Source of the DNA: Malachius bipustulatus
Lineage: Eukaryota > Arthropoda > Insecta > Coleoptera > Melyridae
NCBI GenBank assembly: GCA_910589415.1
Contig: OU342630.1
Coordinates: forward strand, 3,534,001-3,598,000
Reading direction: 5' to 3'
DNA: 64,000 nucleotides
Shown: positions 20,331 through 33,153 of the stretch, piece by piece
Numbering within the stretch: the stretch's first letter is position 1
How the letters are laid out: each line of letters starts with the position of its first letter
Position numbers and translations under genes: made by a program
Notes under the pieces: model-generated
Told to the model about the DNA's origin: nothing
The model's input: the letters and a program-made list of their open reading frames with translations, nothing else
Database searches by the model: none

Positions 20331-20834
20331 GAAACTTGTTAAACGGGACTTTACAAAGTGACACATCTTGATGCTTTTCAAACTGGTTCTACTCGAATAA
20401 CAAAAAGAAATAGACGTCCCTATTCGGACCTCGTTGTAGCTTTTTACGCTCCCTGGCTTAATAAAAAAGGAAAATATTAACAACAACTATTTATAAATAC
20501 CTACGGCCATAATTTATCACACTATTAAAAATAGTGCACCACCAAATAATATTTACCGCCAACTGGCTATTGTAAATATATTATACCAAACTATTAAATC
20601 TGCCAAATGGCTAGTGCAAGTGCACCTATAAAATAAAAATATTTATCACCAAACAATACTTCCGCCAACTGGCTAGTGCAAGTGCACACAACTATTTATA
20701 CCAGAAAAATATTTAACCATAAAATCGAAAAGCAAGCTACTTATAAGCGATTGTGCTAATGAAATATTTGACTTTTTAAACAAAGCAAAATAATATGCAC
20801 GTAGCGGTTTTCCCTACAACAAAAAATGGCTTCT
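20331..20834. repeat. AT-rich spacer with three CCGCCAACTGGCTAGTGC repeats
   Basis: Related blocks start near 20556, 20600 and 20662, each followed by a similar AT-rich tract (the last two share GGCTAGTGCAAGTGCAC). Spacing is 44 and 62 bp. No gene is seen. Confidence 0.55.
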
Positions 20835-21147
20835 ATTATTCTCCGTGTGCGCTCGAGGACCACCTAAAATGAAGGAAAGTTCTCGATAAGGACTTTTGCT
20901 CGGCAGTTCGTCTGGGTGTTTTCGTCAAGAAAGGAAAAGCGAAAACGAATGAATTTGTAGGCAAAGGAGTGTGTGTTGCGCTTATTGCATGTAGCATGTA
21001 GAAAGAGTAGTAGAGCAGAGTATGTTTCGCCTCATGTGGAAACCCTGAGTACTGTTCACGTAAAACGTCCACGAAATAGTTCAACAATTTATTTGATCTT
21101 GTAATACAGTTCCCTCGACATTTACCAATCTCCCCCCTTACAGCAGG
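20835..21147 (-). other. possible copia-like 3' LTR end with polypurine tract
   Basis: On the minus strand GGGGGGAGA (about 21137-21145) is followed by TTGGTAAATGTCGAGG and, some 25 bases later, CAAATAAATTG, resembling a polypurine tract, an LTR start and a polyadenylation signal. Two open frames without known domains cover the region. No second LTR was found and no target duplication is defined, so this is tentative. Confidence 0.3.
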
Positions 21148-21895
21148 AGTGCCTGGCATCCTAACTATTGCCTTTGGCTGGCAAGCAAACTAACCTAAGT
21201 CGTGAGTGGGCAGACAACAGACTTGGTACTCTAAATCACAAACCATTAGAGCAACATTTTCCGTAGTTTGGTGACTTTCTACGACCTTGAGAAAGGCGGT
21301 GTCCGCCTTTTCCGCGGACATCTGAGTTTTCTACAATGGGCGAAGTCCGCCCAGTCTGAAGATAAAACTCTTCCAAGTTTGCTAAAATCCAAATTTGCTA
21401 CAACGGGCGAATTTCGCTCCAACGATGAATTACTCCCAAAAGCCAAAACACAATTCCTACAACTTTCTGACAGCAGGAAATATACTCACTCTTCCACTGA
21501 AGAGGAATCTCACCAAAAGCCAAAACCCTGCAAACTTCCTGTCAAAGGAAAAATAAATACTTCTTCCATGTAATTCTCCCAGACAGATTTTATGGTTACC
21601 GATAAACTACACTTTTCTAGTAATTGCTCATAGGACCTTCTTAGAATATACGTGCTCTATTCCCACGGGCATGGTATATAGTAAGATTGTATCGGATACA
21701 GTTCCAGTAGTAGTCGTCTTTGTTCTTCAGTCGTGTGTATTGGGGTACATGGACTGGAGGATAAAGCTTCTCGCTGAGGGATTATCACAGAACGTTGAAG
21801 AAACCTGGACCTAGCTCTGTTTCCCACTTCCGCTCTAAATTGCGTACTCTGTACGTATACTAACACTTGACGGACACAGGCACCGACGAGGGATA
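21148..21895. other. unassigned stretch
   Basis: A 101-codon plus-strand frame (21268-21573) and a minus-strand frame (21657-21866) are open but show no domain or family resemblance. No transposon ends are seen. Confidence 0.3.
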
Positions 21896-21899
21896 AATT

Positions 21900-21972
21900 T
21901 TCCGATTTCGACGCAAAATTCCGATCTCGATGAAATATTCCGATTTCGAAGTAACATTCCGATCTCGAGGGG
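21900..21972. repeat. 19-bp tandem array, about 3.8 copies
   Basis: Unit TTCCGATYTCGAYGMAAWA begins at 21900, 21919, 21938 and 21957. TTCCGAT-TCGA is conserved in all four units. It lies just upstream of a TATA box. Confidence 0.8.
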
Positions 21973-21981
21973 CTACGGCCC

Positions 21982-21989
21982 TATAAATA
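21982..21989 (+). promoter_or_regulatory. TATA-like box downstream of the 19-bp array
   Basis: TATAAATA lies 9 bp after the tandem array, followed by a second TATATAAA. This could be a core promoter of a retroelement LTR or a host gene; no downstream coding region is recognised. Confidence 0.35.
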
Positions 21990-23707
21990 AACTATATAAA
22001 CAGCATTATAAACAATAAATCATTATTATCAACGATCAAAGCTATAGCTTCCCTCATCCTGTGCACACCATCAAAACCACCCTTAGGTTAAGTTAGATTG
22101 TAAGATCCTCCAAACAAGATCCAATAAATAAAGCCGTGGGAAAATCTCTCGTCAATAAATAAGACCATGTGTCATAATAATTCTTTACGGAGCATATCAA
22201 TGAAATCTCCGATTGCAAATTGTAAATTAAACCAGGATAAGTTTTCTTTAATGTCTTTTTAGACAGAAATATAATAAAATTACGCTGAATCAATTATTTA
22301 CGGCAATCAATGAGAAAGTAATCAATACAAGCAAATAACTCTCGCACACAGTGTGACAATCCAGAAGTGACAAATTAGACAGGTCACTAAAATTCAACTT
22401 TCAAGTCATTGTTACCCAGTTGATTGAATGCCGCCCATTTCATGTTTCAAATAGAAACTTGTTTGTCAAAACGATATACTGTGCGCTGTTTCTTTTCCTT
22501 GTTACAGTAAGACCATTCCTGATGGCTCGGATATTGTCGGGCAGTACCTACCAGCCATGAGCACCCGATGAGTCATTTTCCGTGCTGCGTGAAGCACTCT
22601 GTAAATTAGCATTGAAATTAGCATTGTAACATTTCACTGATGGACTAGGCTTTCGAGGGGTTTTCCCTAGTACAGCACCCATCCATCTCCCTTCCATGTA
22701 GCTCGAAGAAAAGATAAACTGATAAGAAATAAGTGTTCAAGCAGTTCAAGTCAAATCTTAGAAGTTCAATTTATTCTTAAGTAGATTTTGAATTATACAC
22801 AATATTGATTAGATAATTGTGATTTTTAGTCACAGACTTATATAACAAATGAATATATCGAGCTACGTGAGGAGTTCCGTGTTTTATGGAAGTTCGTTTA
22901 AAAAGTCTTTCCAACCAAATTCCATCGATCTCGAACCAGAACCAGACCAGAACCAGGTAAATCAACCGGAACCATGACCAGTGACCACGTAAGTACAGCG
23001 AGACGCGAAATGTGTCTCTCTCCTGCAGCTCAGGATTAATTTCGCCGAAGTACTTACCAGACACTCTGTATACAGGCTAATCCCGAAATAGTTGTGGATA
23101 TAGCATCCATTGTCGATTATAGATTCTAAGTTCATTTACTTTTTCCTCCAGTATGGCTCCCTTAAGCAGTTATGACCACTTTTGCGGAAGGAAAGTCAAA
23201 ACACTGCACTGCATCTTTTCTTCAGGCAGAAAAGTAGTGTGGTGGTCTATAATAATACCCAGTAAGATGTTACCATGGAAACATATGAAATGGCAAGTTC
23301 ATTCGTGTGAAATTCTCAACTTTATGCACTTGTTTCTCAGCCTACTGTAGCAATTTCAGGTGTGTACGGAACTCTTAGGTAATAGTATATTGTGAAACAA
23401 GTGCACAAAGTGGCATATTTCTAACGAGTACGAAAATGTTGCGGTGCGAGACGAAGTCAAGTACCGCATTTCACACGAGTGAAAAATTGATTTTGTGTAC
23501 ATGTTTCACACTATAAATTTCCTTCGAGCATAACGCGACCATTTTTTATATAATTAAACGGTGGTGCCTACATTATAATCGGAATGACCCTCAGTGTCAA
23601 TAGTATCCATTACGCCAAGAAACTGAAACCATTCACTTCACTTTAACGTTTAGCGAATAATATTTCAATTCACTTACGAACTTGACATAAGTAGATAAAT
23701 GTACCTA
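21990..23707. other. unassigned AT-rich stretch
   Basis: Several open frames under 100 codons (e.g. 22777-23064 minus, 23153-23350 plus) lack domains. A GTGCACAAAGTGGCA block near 23401 resembles GTGCATAAAGTGGTA near 53301, suggesting a shared repeat. Confidence 0.35.
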
Positions 23708-23709
23708 TA

Positions 23710-24550
23710 CAGGGTGTCCCAGCTTATTCGAAGCGGTCTCTTTAGGCCAAACGATGGACTTTTTCCAAAAACTTTTTGCAAGTATACAGAGTGTCCCATA
23801 TGACAGTGGCATATCAAAGTTATGTTTTTTTAAATGGAATGCTTCTATGTTATTGCATTTTTAGATTGTTTGATAAGAGAAAATAAGATTGGTTTTTACA
23901 GTTGGTGTTTAAATTCAGAAGTTTTTGAGTTATAAACAAGTGAAAATCGTCATTTTTCAAGTTCAAGGCCCTGTACAACGAAAACGGCTGAAGATAGAGA
24001 AAAACGGCTTATATGTCCCTATCTTACTTTTTGATGTACTATCCTATGATGTAGATGAAATGTTTATACAGGGTGATAAAAAATTTGAAAAATTCAGAGA
24101 TTTCTCCACGCGTCGCCAAATAAAAAAATCAAATAAAGTACAAATGTTTCTATACCATAGGATAGTACATAAAAAGTTAAAATAGGGACATGTAAGCCGT
24201 TTTTCTCTATCTTCAGCCGTTTTCGTTGTACTACTTTGAACTCGAACTTGAACTTGAAAATTAACGATTTTCACTTGTTTATAACTCAAAAATTTCTGAA
24301 TTTAAACAACAACTGTAAAAGCCAATCTTATTTTCTCTTTTCAGACACTCTAAAAATGCAATAACATAGGAGCACTCCGTTTAAAAAAACATAACTTTGA
24401 TATGCCACTGTCATATGGGACACTCTGTATACTCCAAAATAATTTTAAATTATGGCCATTGTGATTCTGTACTTGAATTTTCAAAAAGTTTTTTGGAAAA
24501 GTCCATCGTTTGGCCTACAGAGATCGCTTCGAATAAGCTGGGACACCCTG
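23710..24550. mobile_element. foldback element, 841 bp, CAGGGTGTCCC ends, TA target
   Basis: Nearly the whole element is one inverted repeat: it starts CAGGGTGTCCCAGCTTATTC and ends with the reverse complement. Inner arm blocks pair too, including CATATGACAGTGGCATATC, GTTTATAACTCA and AAAACGGCTTACATGTCCC-type sequence. TA flanks both ends (23708-23709 and 24551-24552), as for Tc1/mariner-type elements. It is noncoding; the open frames inside are mirror artefacts. Confidence 0.88.
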
Positions 24551-24552
24551 TA

Positions 24553-25147
24553 TTAAATTAATAGTATAATATTTGATGATATAAATCTCAAATTAATAGG
24601 TAACAATATTGATTATTATTTAATAATCGTAATAGTATTATATGACCTATGATCCTATAAATAATAAACATCGAAAAATCGAGTATTTTACAGTCACTGG
24701 TCCATCTGATTGCGAGTGTCAGATAATATAATATTTTAGTATTTTAAAATACCTGGCCTCTCAATAATTCAGTTGAACATATCTTGAGTGTATACTAGTA
24801 AATAATACTTCTATTGCATAAATCAGCATTAATATGTGATATAGTAAAAGTAAATACTGTTTTAAAAGCGACTGTTTTATCTATCACTATTGTTGTCATC
24901 AAAAAATGTTGTCTACTTAGGTGATCCTACGTGTTTATTCAATGGTTAGGATTTGGTTAGGATTATTTATGGCAATTTTTTTTGTCAGCGTCACTGTCAT
25001 AACTACAAAACTGCACTGTAATGAACTTTGGGTTTGCCTTATGTCACTTTACCGAACGCTTTTATAAACGTATTTCTCATGTTTGGTTTGTAAACGTGAA
25101 AAATTATTGTTCAACTTAAACAATCGGATCGAGTTATTTATTAACCT
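24553..25147. other. AT-rich spacer, nothing recognised
   Basis: No gene, repeat end or RNA seen. Confidence 0.45.
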
Positions 25148-26066
25148 ATAGGCTAAATAAGTAACTATTGTGGCGCCACCAAGTAGGCAAATTTGACATT
25201 TTCATGCGGCAAGTCCTGCGTGCCCGCTATTCATTTTAATTTATTTGTTATTGCAAATATGAGGTCGTTCAGGGATAAAAAAAAATCGGGAAGGGTTTTT
25301 GTATACGAGAGTACCTTATGTGCTTGATTACATACGCATTTATTACTCCTGAATCTTTTTTTAGATAGTAAATTAAAGTTAAAAAATTTAGTTAATTTAA
25401 GACATTTAAGTAATACTAATAAAACAATAACTTCTGCTATAATTTTTTTCGAGCTGTATTTCAGGTAAAGGGTTCTAAATCATGGTCAATAAATCAGTTT
25501 CTGAGCAGCCGAATGTATATTTTCCTGCTTTACGGTTGCAAAATATGTCCAAAACTCTTCGACTTTTTACATAAGCTGAATAAAAAACCCGACAACATGA
25601 GATGAAATATGAACTTATTATGTTGATAGGAAAGGTGATATTTTTTAAATGGAACAATTATATCACCTGAACGATAGGGAAATAATAATAGGTTTTTTCA
25701 TTTTTACGAGTGTTATGTGCACCAGGAGTCTCTCTAAATGAGCGGTTTCTTGAAGAAAAGTTCCATGTAAACCTATTCTCTAACATCGCTCATGTGAAAA
25801 CTCATCATGAGATTTCGCCCATTTCTCAATGATTTAGAACGAAAGCAGTCGAGACTGGGTGCTTGGAAATGACTTTTAATAATAATTGTAGTCATAATAA
25901 ATTCAAAAATCTAGAAATACACTTCCAAATAATGATTTTAAAAAAGGTTTTATTTTATGGAAACGAGCGTCAAGGATTAGCATGCTGCACAAAAGTGCGG
26001 AAAAAATCCACGAGGAGGCGCGCGTTCCGCGAACAGCCGATACTTACTTAGCGTATATACCTAAAT

Positions 26067-27225
26067 CATCGATTAGTTCAATCAATGCAACTATTGAACC
26101 AAGATAGTGGAAAATAGAAACCATCCCACTGATAACAAATCAGACAGAAAAGCTCCGTCTCGCCACTCGATATAATTCCTTACAAACCACAATGAAGTTT
26201 ATTTTCCCCCGTATCATCCAGCTGATTATCCCACTTCGCCGTAGGCCTGTCCATCCGACTGTCCAGGATCGGCAGAGGGGGGTGACGAGGGTGAGGATAA
26301 TGAAAGGATGAACCGGCTATCAGGATGAATAGCCGAGGATCAGTCAGAACAACAATGACACACCGCCGTCTCCCACAGTCAGGTAATTGTCCGATCCCGC
26401 TACGGAATATCGATGGAGACCGATGGCAGCCAGATAAAGATCTGGGGTGAAAGTTTATGAATGGAGAGGATCTACGTACTAGATTGTTAAAAAAAGGAGG
26501 TTGGAAATGTGAAAATTGGGAACATGACTTACCATTCATAGAGCATAGGACGGTAACATTCACCACAATCTTTTTATTTACATTATAAAGGATGTTCGAA
26601 AACGAATCCGTTAGGAGTAGGCCCTGACAGCGAAGATGTTTGTCTTAACTGAATAGAATTTTTACAACGGACAGCTCTTGATTTTGATAGGATTACAGAT
26701 GTCAATCTTGAAAATACAAGCTTACTTTATTGACATTTTGCAGATAACTAATAGTTATATATTATTATACAAGGAAAAAAGTATTATTGTAGCTCTAGAA
26801 GTGATTTCGTCCCCGACGCGTTAGCGGAAAACCCCATCGAAGAACATTAATATTAATTGGATAACTGAAAATATTTTTGGAACGTTGAATCTATGACTGT
26901 ATGATATCAATGTTGAATTTGAATTTTCAAACTGGTCAACTTTTGTAGTAATCGACGTTGCCTGGTAATGAAACGATTTAACTCCATAAATGTCATAATT
27001 TATTAACCAAAATTGAAAAAAATTTTGCTTGTAAGTTTTCGAGGAGTGAATTAATAATATGGATAGTGTCGACGACATGGCACGTCATCGGGTGTCGTAA
27101 AAGTGGGAACCAGACTCAAGACTCAGGGTGAATTCCCCCCGCAATTTTGTCGTGTTGTCGCGTTGTCGTTGTCGTCGGGTGTCGTACAAGTGAGAACCGG
27201 CCTTTAAGGTTTGAATTAACTGGGG
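26067..27225. other. unpaired centre of the giant foldback
   Basis: The loop between the arms. It contains a GC-richer minus-strand frame of 128 codons (26180-26566) with no recognised domain; on the minus strand the sequence near 26533 reads ATGAATGGTAAGT, a splice-donor match. Whether it is a captured exon fragment is unknown. Confidence 0.3.
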
Positions 27226-27949
27226 GTATACGCTAAGTAAGAATCGGCTGTTCGCGCAGCGCGCCTCCTCGCCTCCTCGTGGATTTAGTCCGCAATTCGA
27301 TGCGACATCCTAGTCTTTGAGATCTTGTTTCGCTAAAATAAAATATTTTTTTTTTATTATTTTTTGTCAGTGTATTTCTAGATTTTTTTTATTTATTATG
27401 ACTATAATAATTGAAGACACCAGTAGATAAAGGGCCTATGTAGCAAAATCAGTTTTTCAAGATAGTTCAGTTTGAAGTTAATAAATAAAAAATATTACTA
27501 CCTAGTACATGGGTCCTTTATACACTTATAACTCCTTTATTTCATGATGTATTTTAACGGAAGATATTTTAAACGGTATAGACCCTTCATTTATGGAAAA
27601 ACATCGGTTTTTAAATAAGTGTTACATAGGCCCTTTATTAACTTGTGTCTTTATTATTTAAAGTCATTTTCAAGCAGTCAGTCTTGACCGCTTTTATTCT
27701 AAATCGTTGAGAGGTGCACATAGCACTCGTAAAAATTAAAATACCTATTAATTTTCCATTGTTCGGGTGATATAATTTATAAAAAAGGAAAGTTTCATTT
27801 AAAAATATCACCATTCTAATCAACATAATAAGTTCACATTTCCTCGTCATTTATTCATGTTTTCGGGGTTTTTATTCAGCTTATGATTAATAAGTCGAAG
27901 AGTTGTAGACATATTTTGCAGCTGTAAAACTGGGAAATATTACTGTAAG

Positions 27950-29179
27950 CAAATACGCTAGACTATAATACGTCCAACTTCGACTGAAAACCGGCAGCGA
28001 GGCGACGCTAGCGAACCTGGCGGCTTGAGGACCGCTACAGTTGTTCACTGGGCCCGGAATAGAGATGGGAAATACTGTTAGTGGAGCGAAATTCGGTGTA
28101 AAAGTCGCTCCGTTATCGATTTTTTTTTTTTTGACGTATAACCAGGTCAGACCTAATAGGTTTTGTTCATTGCATAATTTTGCATTCAAAACGGCTATTT
28201 ACGACATTTTTGGGTAGGTCACGACTTTGATATTTGAAAAAAAACATAAAAATTTATGATTTAAAAAAATTGTACTTTTGAACATTTACATGACTATATC
28301 TTATATGACTATAGTCTAATGTATTTGGTATTTCTCTAAACGGTATTTCTTAGACGGTTCCAGCACAGAATAGACTTAATTCTGTGCCTCTACCATTCGT
28401 GCAAATCAGATTTTCAACAGCATCCCCGGTGGTCTCACCCAGTCCTAGTCGAGCATGAATTTAAAAATCGATGGCATGATAGTCCCGGATCATTACAGTA
28501 GGTAGGAGTTAGATTTATTTGTTAATAAAATGTTAAATTTTTTAAAGAGTAACGAGGCTAATTATTGTTTTTTTTTCTTTTTTTGTTTTCTAGCATACAT
28601 ATTTAGGTAGGTATTATACGTATACCTATGTAGGTATCTTAATTTTTTTTTCTCCCAAGACTGAAATAAATGAAAAAATTTTTTTTTTTGCTTATTTCAC
28701 ATTCCATCTCAAGTATTTTTTCATTATATGTAATACAGTTACATATTTACATTTTTATTTGATAATTATTATGTTATTACTTATAATTTTTAAAGAATCA
28801 AGTATACCTATTCTATAATTATTCCTTTTTTGTTTTCTGGCTTGAAATTTTTACTTTTTTAAATTTTCTTAGAGGACCGAAGTAGCCTTGCATAACTAGT
28901 CAGTAGGTGCTCAACGATCCCATAGAGAAATATCGGGTCCGGGGTCTGGGTATAATGATTAAGTATCAAGCAAGCAAAAGTAATCAAGTAATCAACTCAA
29001 CGTATCAGATACTTGTGACTAATGTATCAATATCTACTCGATACTGTTATCTGTTGCACATCACTATGGTGCAGTGTGTAAGTTGCAACTCGCGACACTC
29101 GATGGCGCTGGCACAGCGGCTGCCTTCGAAATGCATGTAAAATTGCCGGAGTTGGACGTATTATAGTCTAGTGTATTTG
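27950..29179. mobile_element. 1.2-kb TIR element nested in the foldback right arm
   Basis: Ends are CAAATACGCTAGACTATAAT... and, reverse complemented, CAAATACACTAGACTATAAT..., matching for about 33 bp. The 7-bp sequence CTGTAAG flanks both sides (27943-27949 and 29180-29186). The interior is AT-rich with poly-T tracts and no transposase. A related single end lies near 53174-53196. Confidence 0.72.
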
Positions 29180-29406
29180 CTGTAAGCATTCCGCTGCTCA
29201 GAAACTGATTTATTGGCTATGATTTGGAACCCTTCGCCTGAAATAAAGCTAGAAATTTTTTTGCAGTATTATTGTTTATCAGTATTATTTAAATGACTTA
29301 AATTAAATTCTTTAACTTTAATTTGCTATCTAAAGAATGATTCAGGAGTAATATATGCGTACATTAAGCATATACTTGTGATCCGACGTACCGCAACAAT
29401 CCACTC

Positions 29407-30900
29407 TTACCGTCGTTCAATTTCCCACGATTTTTTTTTATTGAAAATGCACATGCACTGCCGATTCACGTTGGCCTTGAATTGCTGCAGGTTGTATACT
29501 TCGGGAAACACTCCCTTTGGAATGCTATTCCAAAGTGATGCGGTTCTATACATAAAAGAAGTCTGAAATAGGGTGGTACGAGGTGTAACGAGCTGAACCT
29601 GATACGGATGAGCGTCTGCGGCTCGGCGTGTATTTCTGCGCGGTCTTGATCTTGGTGGGATCAAGTGAGCCACGTCTTTTGAACACTTTCCATTAAAATA
29701 TCTGTAAAACAGACTCAGGTCAGCTACTCTTCTTCGATGTTCGAGAGTGTCTAAATTTTTTGTCAAATCTGGGTCCCCAATCAAGCGGATGGCTCTTTTC
29801 TGAATAGAGTCGAGTAGTCTCAGCGTATGTTTAGGAGCTGAGCTCCAAATATGTGATCAGTATTCATTCTTCGTGCGGAAGAGTGTTCCAAGTTTTTGAG
29901 AAGCGCTCTTCGCCAGACTTGCAACATAATCATGCCAAGATATGTTCGCTCCGAGGCTCCCTCCAAGTAAACGAAGAGATGACGCTGAGTAAGAGAGTAT
30001 CCCGCCATCACCATATATCTGGCTCCAAAACGTTGGTTTTTATGGAGAAGATTTATATCGCTCCAAGCTAGAATGTTTTGTAAGTCTATGTTAAGTATGG
30101 CAACTTCTTGCTCCCTGCGAGTCTGTGCGTCGATGTCAGATGTTCGCGCGTCTAAGATATAAGAAGATATGAGTGTACTGTCGTCGGAAAAACTGTATAT
30201 TGGATTTTTTGTTGTTTCAAGCAAGTCATTTATAAATATAAGAAAGAGAGTCGGAGATAAAATGGATCCCTGAGGCACACCGGCATTGATAGAAAAGGTC
30301 TCAGAAAGAACTCTATCGACTGCCACCTGTAATGAACGATCTCTGAGATAACTAGCAAGCCACAAGCAGAATTTTTCGGGCATGCCATAAGCCTGCAGTT
30401 TTTCCAACAGTCCATCATGCCAGACACGCTCGAAAGTTCTAGAAATATCAAGCGCAACCCCTCGAGACTCCCCATGGTGTTCGATTGCGCTATTCCACAC
30501 CTCGGTGACGTAGGTGAGGAGGTCACCTCTGTTTGCGGAATCCGTATTGGCGGTCGCTGATTATATTAGCTCCTTCCAAGTACTTTAAAAGATGTTGGTT
30601 AATAGCTTTAACCATAATCTTGGATATTACTGAAAGCAGCTACTGGTCGATAGTTATTTGGTATAGTTTTTTTGCGTTTATTAGGAATAGGTTGGATTCG
30701 TGCACATTTTCAGCAAGAAGGAAATATTTACTCTGTATACGACAGATTGAAAAGTCGACAGAAAACAGATGACATCTCAGTGGCGCATTTTTTAAGTATG
30801 ATAACCGGTACGTCATCGGGCCCAAAAGCTAACATAATGTGGTTTATGACACGCTGTCGTAAAACAATGTCTGACATTTTGGGTTCCACGGAAGGGATCA
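29407..30900 (-). pseudogene. decayed non-LTR retrotransposon RT fragment (Jockey/CR1-like)
   Basis: Read on the minus strand from about 30900: FGPDDVPVI (the GPD motif of LINE RT) and NYRP-like sequence in shifted frames; then a frame 30500-29820 with VALDISRTFERVWHDGLLEKL, GVPQGSILSPTLFLIFINDL and the catalytic region YSFSDDSTL, in which the usual Ala of FADD/YADD is Ser. The C-terminal segment (29784-29407) has LEHRRRVADLSLFYRYFNGK, then RTASLWNSIP and NLQQFKANV, typical of the 3' end of Jockey/CR1 ORF2. Several frameshifts separate these parts; the endonuclease is missing (5' truncated). Confidence 0.85.
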
Positions 30901-31114
30901 TTCGCGAAGTTCATCCCCGAAAGTCGACGGAAGAGTATGAAGAAAAGACTTCCGCCAACAAGTTCGCCTTCCCGACTTTTTTTTTATCCAGGAACGATCT
31001 CATGTTTGCAATAAGAAATACATTAAAATGTCTAGCGGGAACGCGGTACTTGACGCATCGAATTGACAAGTTTGCCTACGTGGTGGCGCCACTATAGTTA
31101 CTTATTTAGCCTAT

Positions 31115-32998
31115 GGTAATTATTTTTGTCAACACACAAACGAACGTTCTTTTGTTATTTTAAAGTCTGCAGGACCATCCTTCCTACTCGACGTACGAAA
31201 TCGAAGTCTTTCCTGCACACCTGAAACTGGAAGCAGGCAAGCAGGGTTACATTTTACATTTTCACCTTTTCACATTTTCTATAACCATTTATGAGCATAT
31301 TTTTGAAGGAATTCAACTGAAGTTTTTACAGTAGACACCAAAAACTTTAACCTTTAAGAATTTCAAGAAGCAAATAAGAAGAATGGCCGAGATATTCGAA
31401 TTTTTTCAATGACTTTATTACTTTAAAATTTTCAATTTTAAAACTTCCTTGTAACTTTTTTTCGAATTTAAAGGTAGCCTAAAAAAGAACATTTTTTAAA
31501 TAAAGTTAGCCAGTGGCGCACATAGGAAAAGGGGTAAAATTGTTAAACCTTTGTTTTGTTAAATTTAAAAATACATTTTGTGACAGTTTTCAAACGAAAT
31601 TGAATATAATTTTCGCAGTTAACGACTTTGCTAATGTGACCTGACTATGGAGAATTTCAGAAAGTCAATTTAAAAAACAGTGAAAATATTCATAATTGAA
31701 TCGCATAAAAATACGGTTCTAACTATCGGAAAACGGCTTACATGCCCTTATCCAAATTTTTCATGTAGTATCCTATTGTGTGGATGAAATTTTTATACAG
31801 GGTGGTTAAAAATCTGATAATTTTCTTCACTCTGTATTAAAATTTAAACAACAGTAGGATACCACGTGAAAAGTTAAGATAGGGACATGTAAGCATTTTT
31901 TTTTTTGATATCTGGAACAATTTCCGATGTACACGGCTCTCAAAATAAGAAACTGCGATTTTCAGTTAATTGTTTGTAAGTCATAACATAGGTACTCATT
32001 TTAGACTGCAGCTGTAAAAACCATTCTTATTCGATTTTCTCGGGAAATATGAAAAAACAAAAATATACAGGGTGTTCTATTTAAAAAACAACCTTCACCT
32101 TCAAATTACAATGAAATTGATCCACAAGGTCAATGTCATCAGTACAATCAGATGACCCACATTGTATTGAACAACTTTTGTCTGCATAATATTTTTGTAT
32201 CTGGATTACCAACAGAGATACCTGGGTCCGAAGTTCGAAATGAACTCAACCTTTGTAAATGGATATATCAATTATTAGTACAACAAAACTGTCAAATCTA
32301 GTTATTCTGATAAGCCAGTTTGTAGGTATGTGTAAATAAAAAATGTCTCATAAATTTTTTACTTAACTTCTTCGTTTTGGAAAAAAATGTATCTAAATTC
32401 CTGTATCAAGGAAACAAGAAAAAATAGCAAATATCACTGAAAGTAAAATTTTTTCAGATTGAAGCACAATAAAAATGAACAATATTACATACGAAATGCA
32501 TTATTGTTTTAATATATTTTTTCTACTCCCAACCTTTAATCTGCATATTAAATATGAATCACCAGTTCTTTAATGGTTCTCATTAAGATAAAAATTTTCA
32601 TTAAAGCACTGGTCAAGCTATCCAATGGCAGAGGAGCATTTGCAATCGAATCGGTTCCCTTTCGCTCACAATCGGGTCGGCAAACCAGCCAAAGTCACAG
32701 AGTTGTCACACTCACGACAAAAATTGCCTTGTGATATAAGTTCTGTATTTCTGAAAATAAATTCTGAACGTTTATTTAATTTAGAACATAAGTAACATTA
32801 AAAGAAAATTTATCAAGATTTTATGTTACCTTAATTAATTTGATAGGTATAGGTATATCGTGTAAAAGATAGGAAGATAAAGTATTATATCATTCGTAGC
32901 GCTCCGTGATAGTATTCAAAGCTGCGACCGTCGCGTTGCGCAGGTAAACAATATCGTAATTAATGGCTGTCAATGTTATTAACATTATTATTAATCTG
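31115..32998. other. AT-rich stretch with a foldback-core repeat
   Basis: About 31727-32075 repeats the foldback core seen at 23.7 and 63.5 kb: AAAACGGCTTACATGCCC, CAGGGTGGTTAAAAATCTG, AAGATAGGGACATGTAAGC and CAGGGTGTTCTATTT. The remainder holds no recognisable gene. Confidence 0.5.
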
Positions 32999-33153
32999 AA
33001 AATCAAAGCGTAAAATTCGGAATTCGAACTTCGCATAATAAAAATTACGCAGTAGTGAGTAGTGCCCTTTAAACATGATACTAAAACATGTCTCAGCAGA
33101 ATAATCTTAGCGACGAAGAGAAAATTTGGTACCTAATATGCGTAAGCAAATAG
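32999..33153 (+). pseudogene. Crypton-like 5' end, copy 1 (truncated)
   Basis: A 122-bp segment (32999-33120) is repeated ungapped at 36922-37043 with roughly 93% identity. It ends in a short frame from ATG 33088 (MSQQNNLSDEEK...) that stops at 33151-33153 after 21 codons. The second copy continues into a tyrosine-recombinase-like N-terminus, so this one is read as the 5' end of the same element, diverging after GAAGAG. Confidence 0.4.

Larger units (their letters stand above)
25148..31114. mobile_element. giant foldback element (about 6 kb palindrome)
   Basis: It starts ATAGGCTAAATAAGTAACTA and ends with the reverse complement. The left arm (25148-about 26066) pairs with right-arm pieces at about 27226-27948, 29187-29385 and 30960-31114. 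Matching blocks include GTGGCGCCACC, TTTCTGAGCAGC(C/G)GAATG, TTACTCCTGAATC, AACATAATAAGTTCA and GCGCGCCTCCTCG. The right arm is interrupted by a 1.2-kb TIR element and a dead LINE fragment, which explains why the arms no longer align end to end. No target duplication is clear and no transposase is recognised. Confidence 0.8.

Noticed and set aside
23925..24289. Two similar frames on opposite strands beginning MSYKQVKIV
   Set aside because: They are mirror images produced by the foldback arms, not genes.
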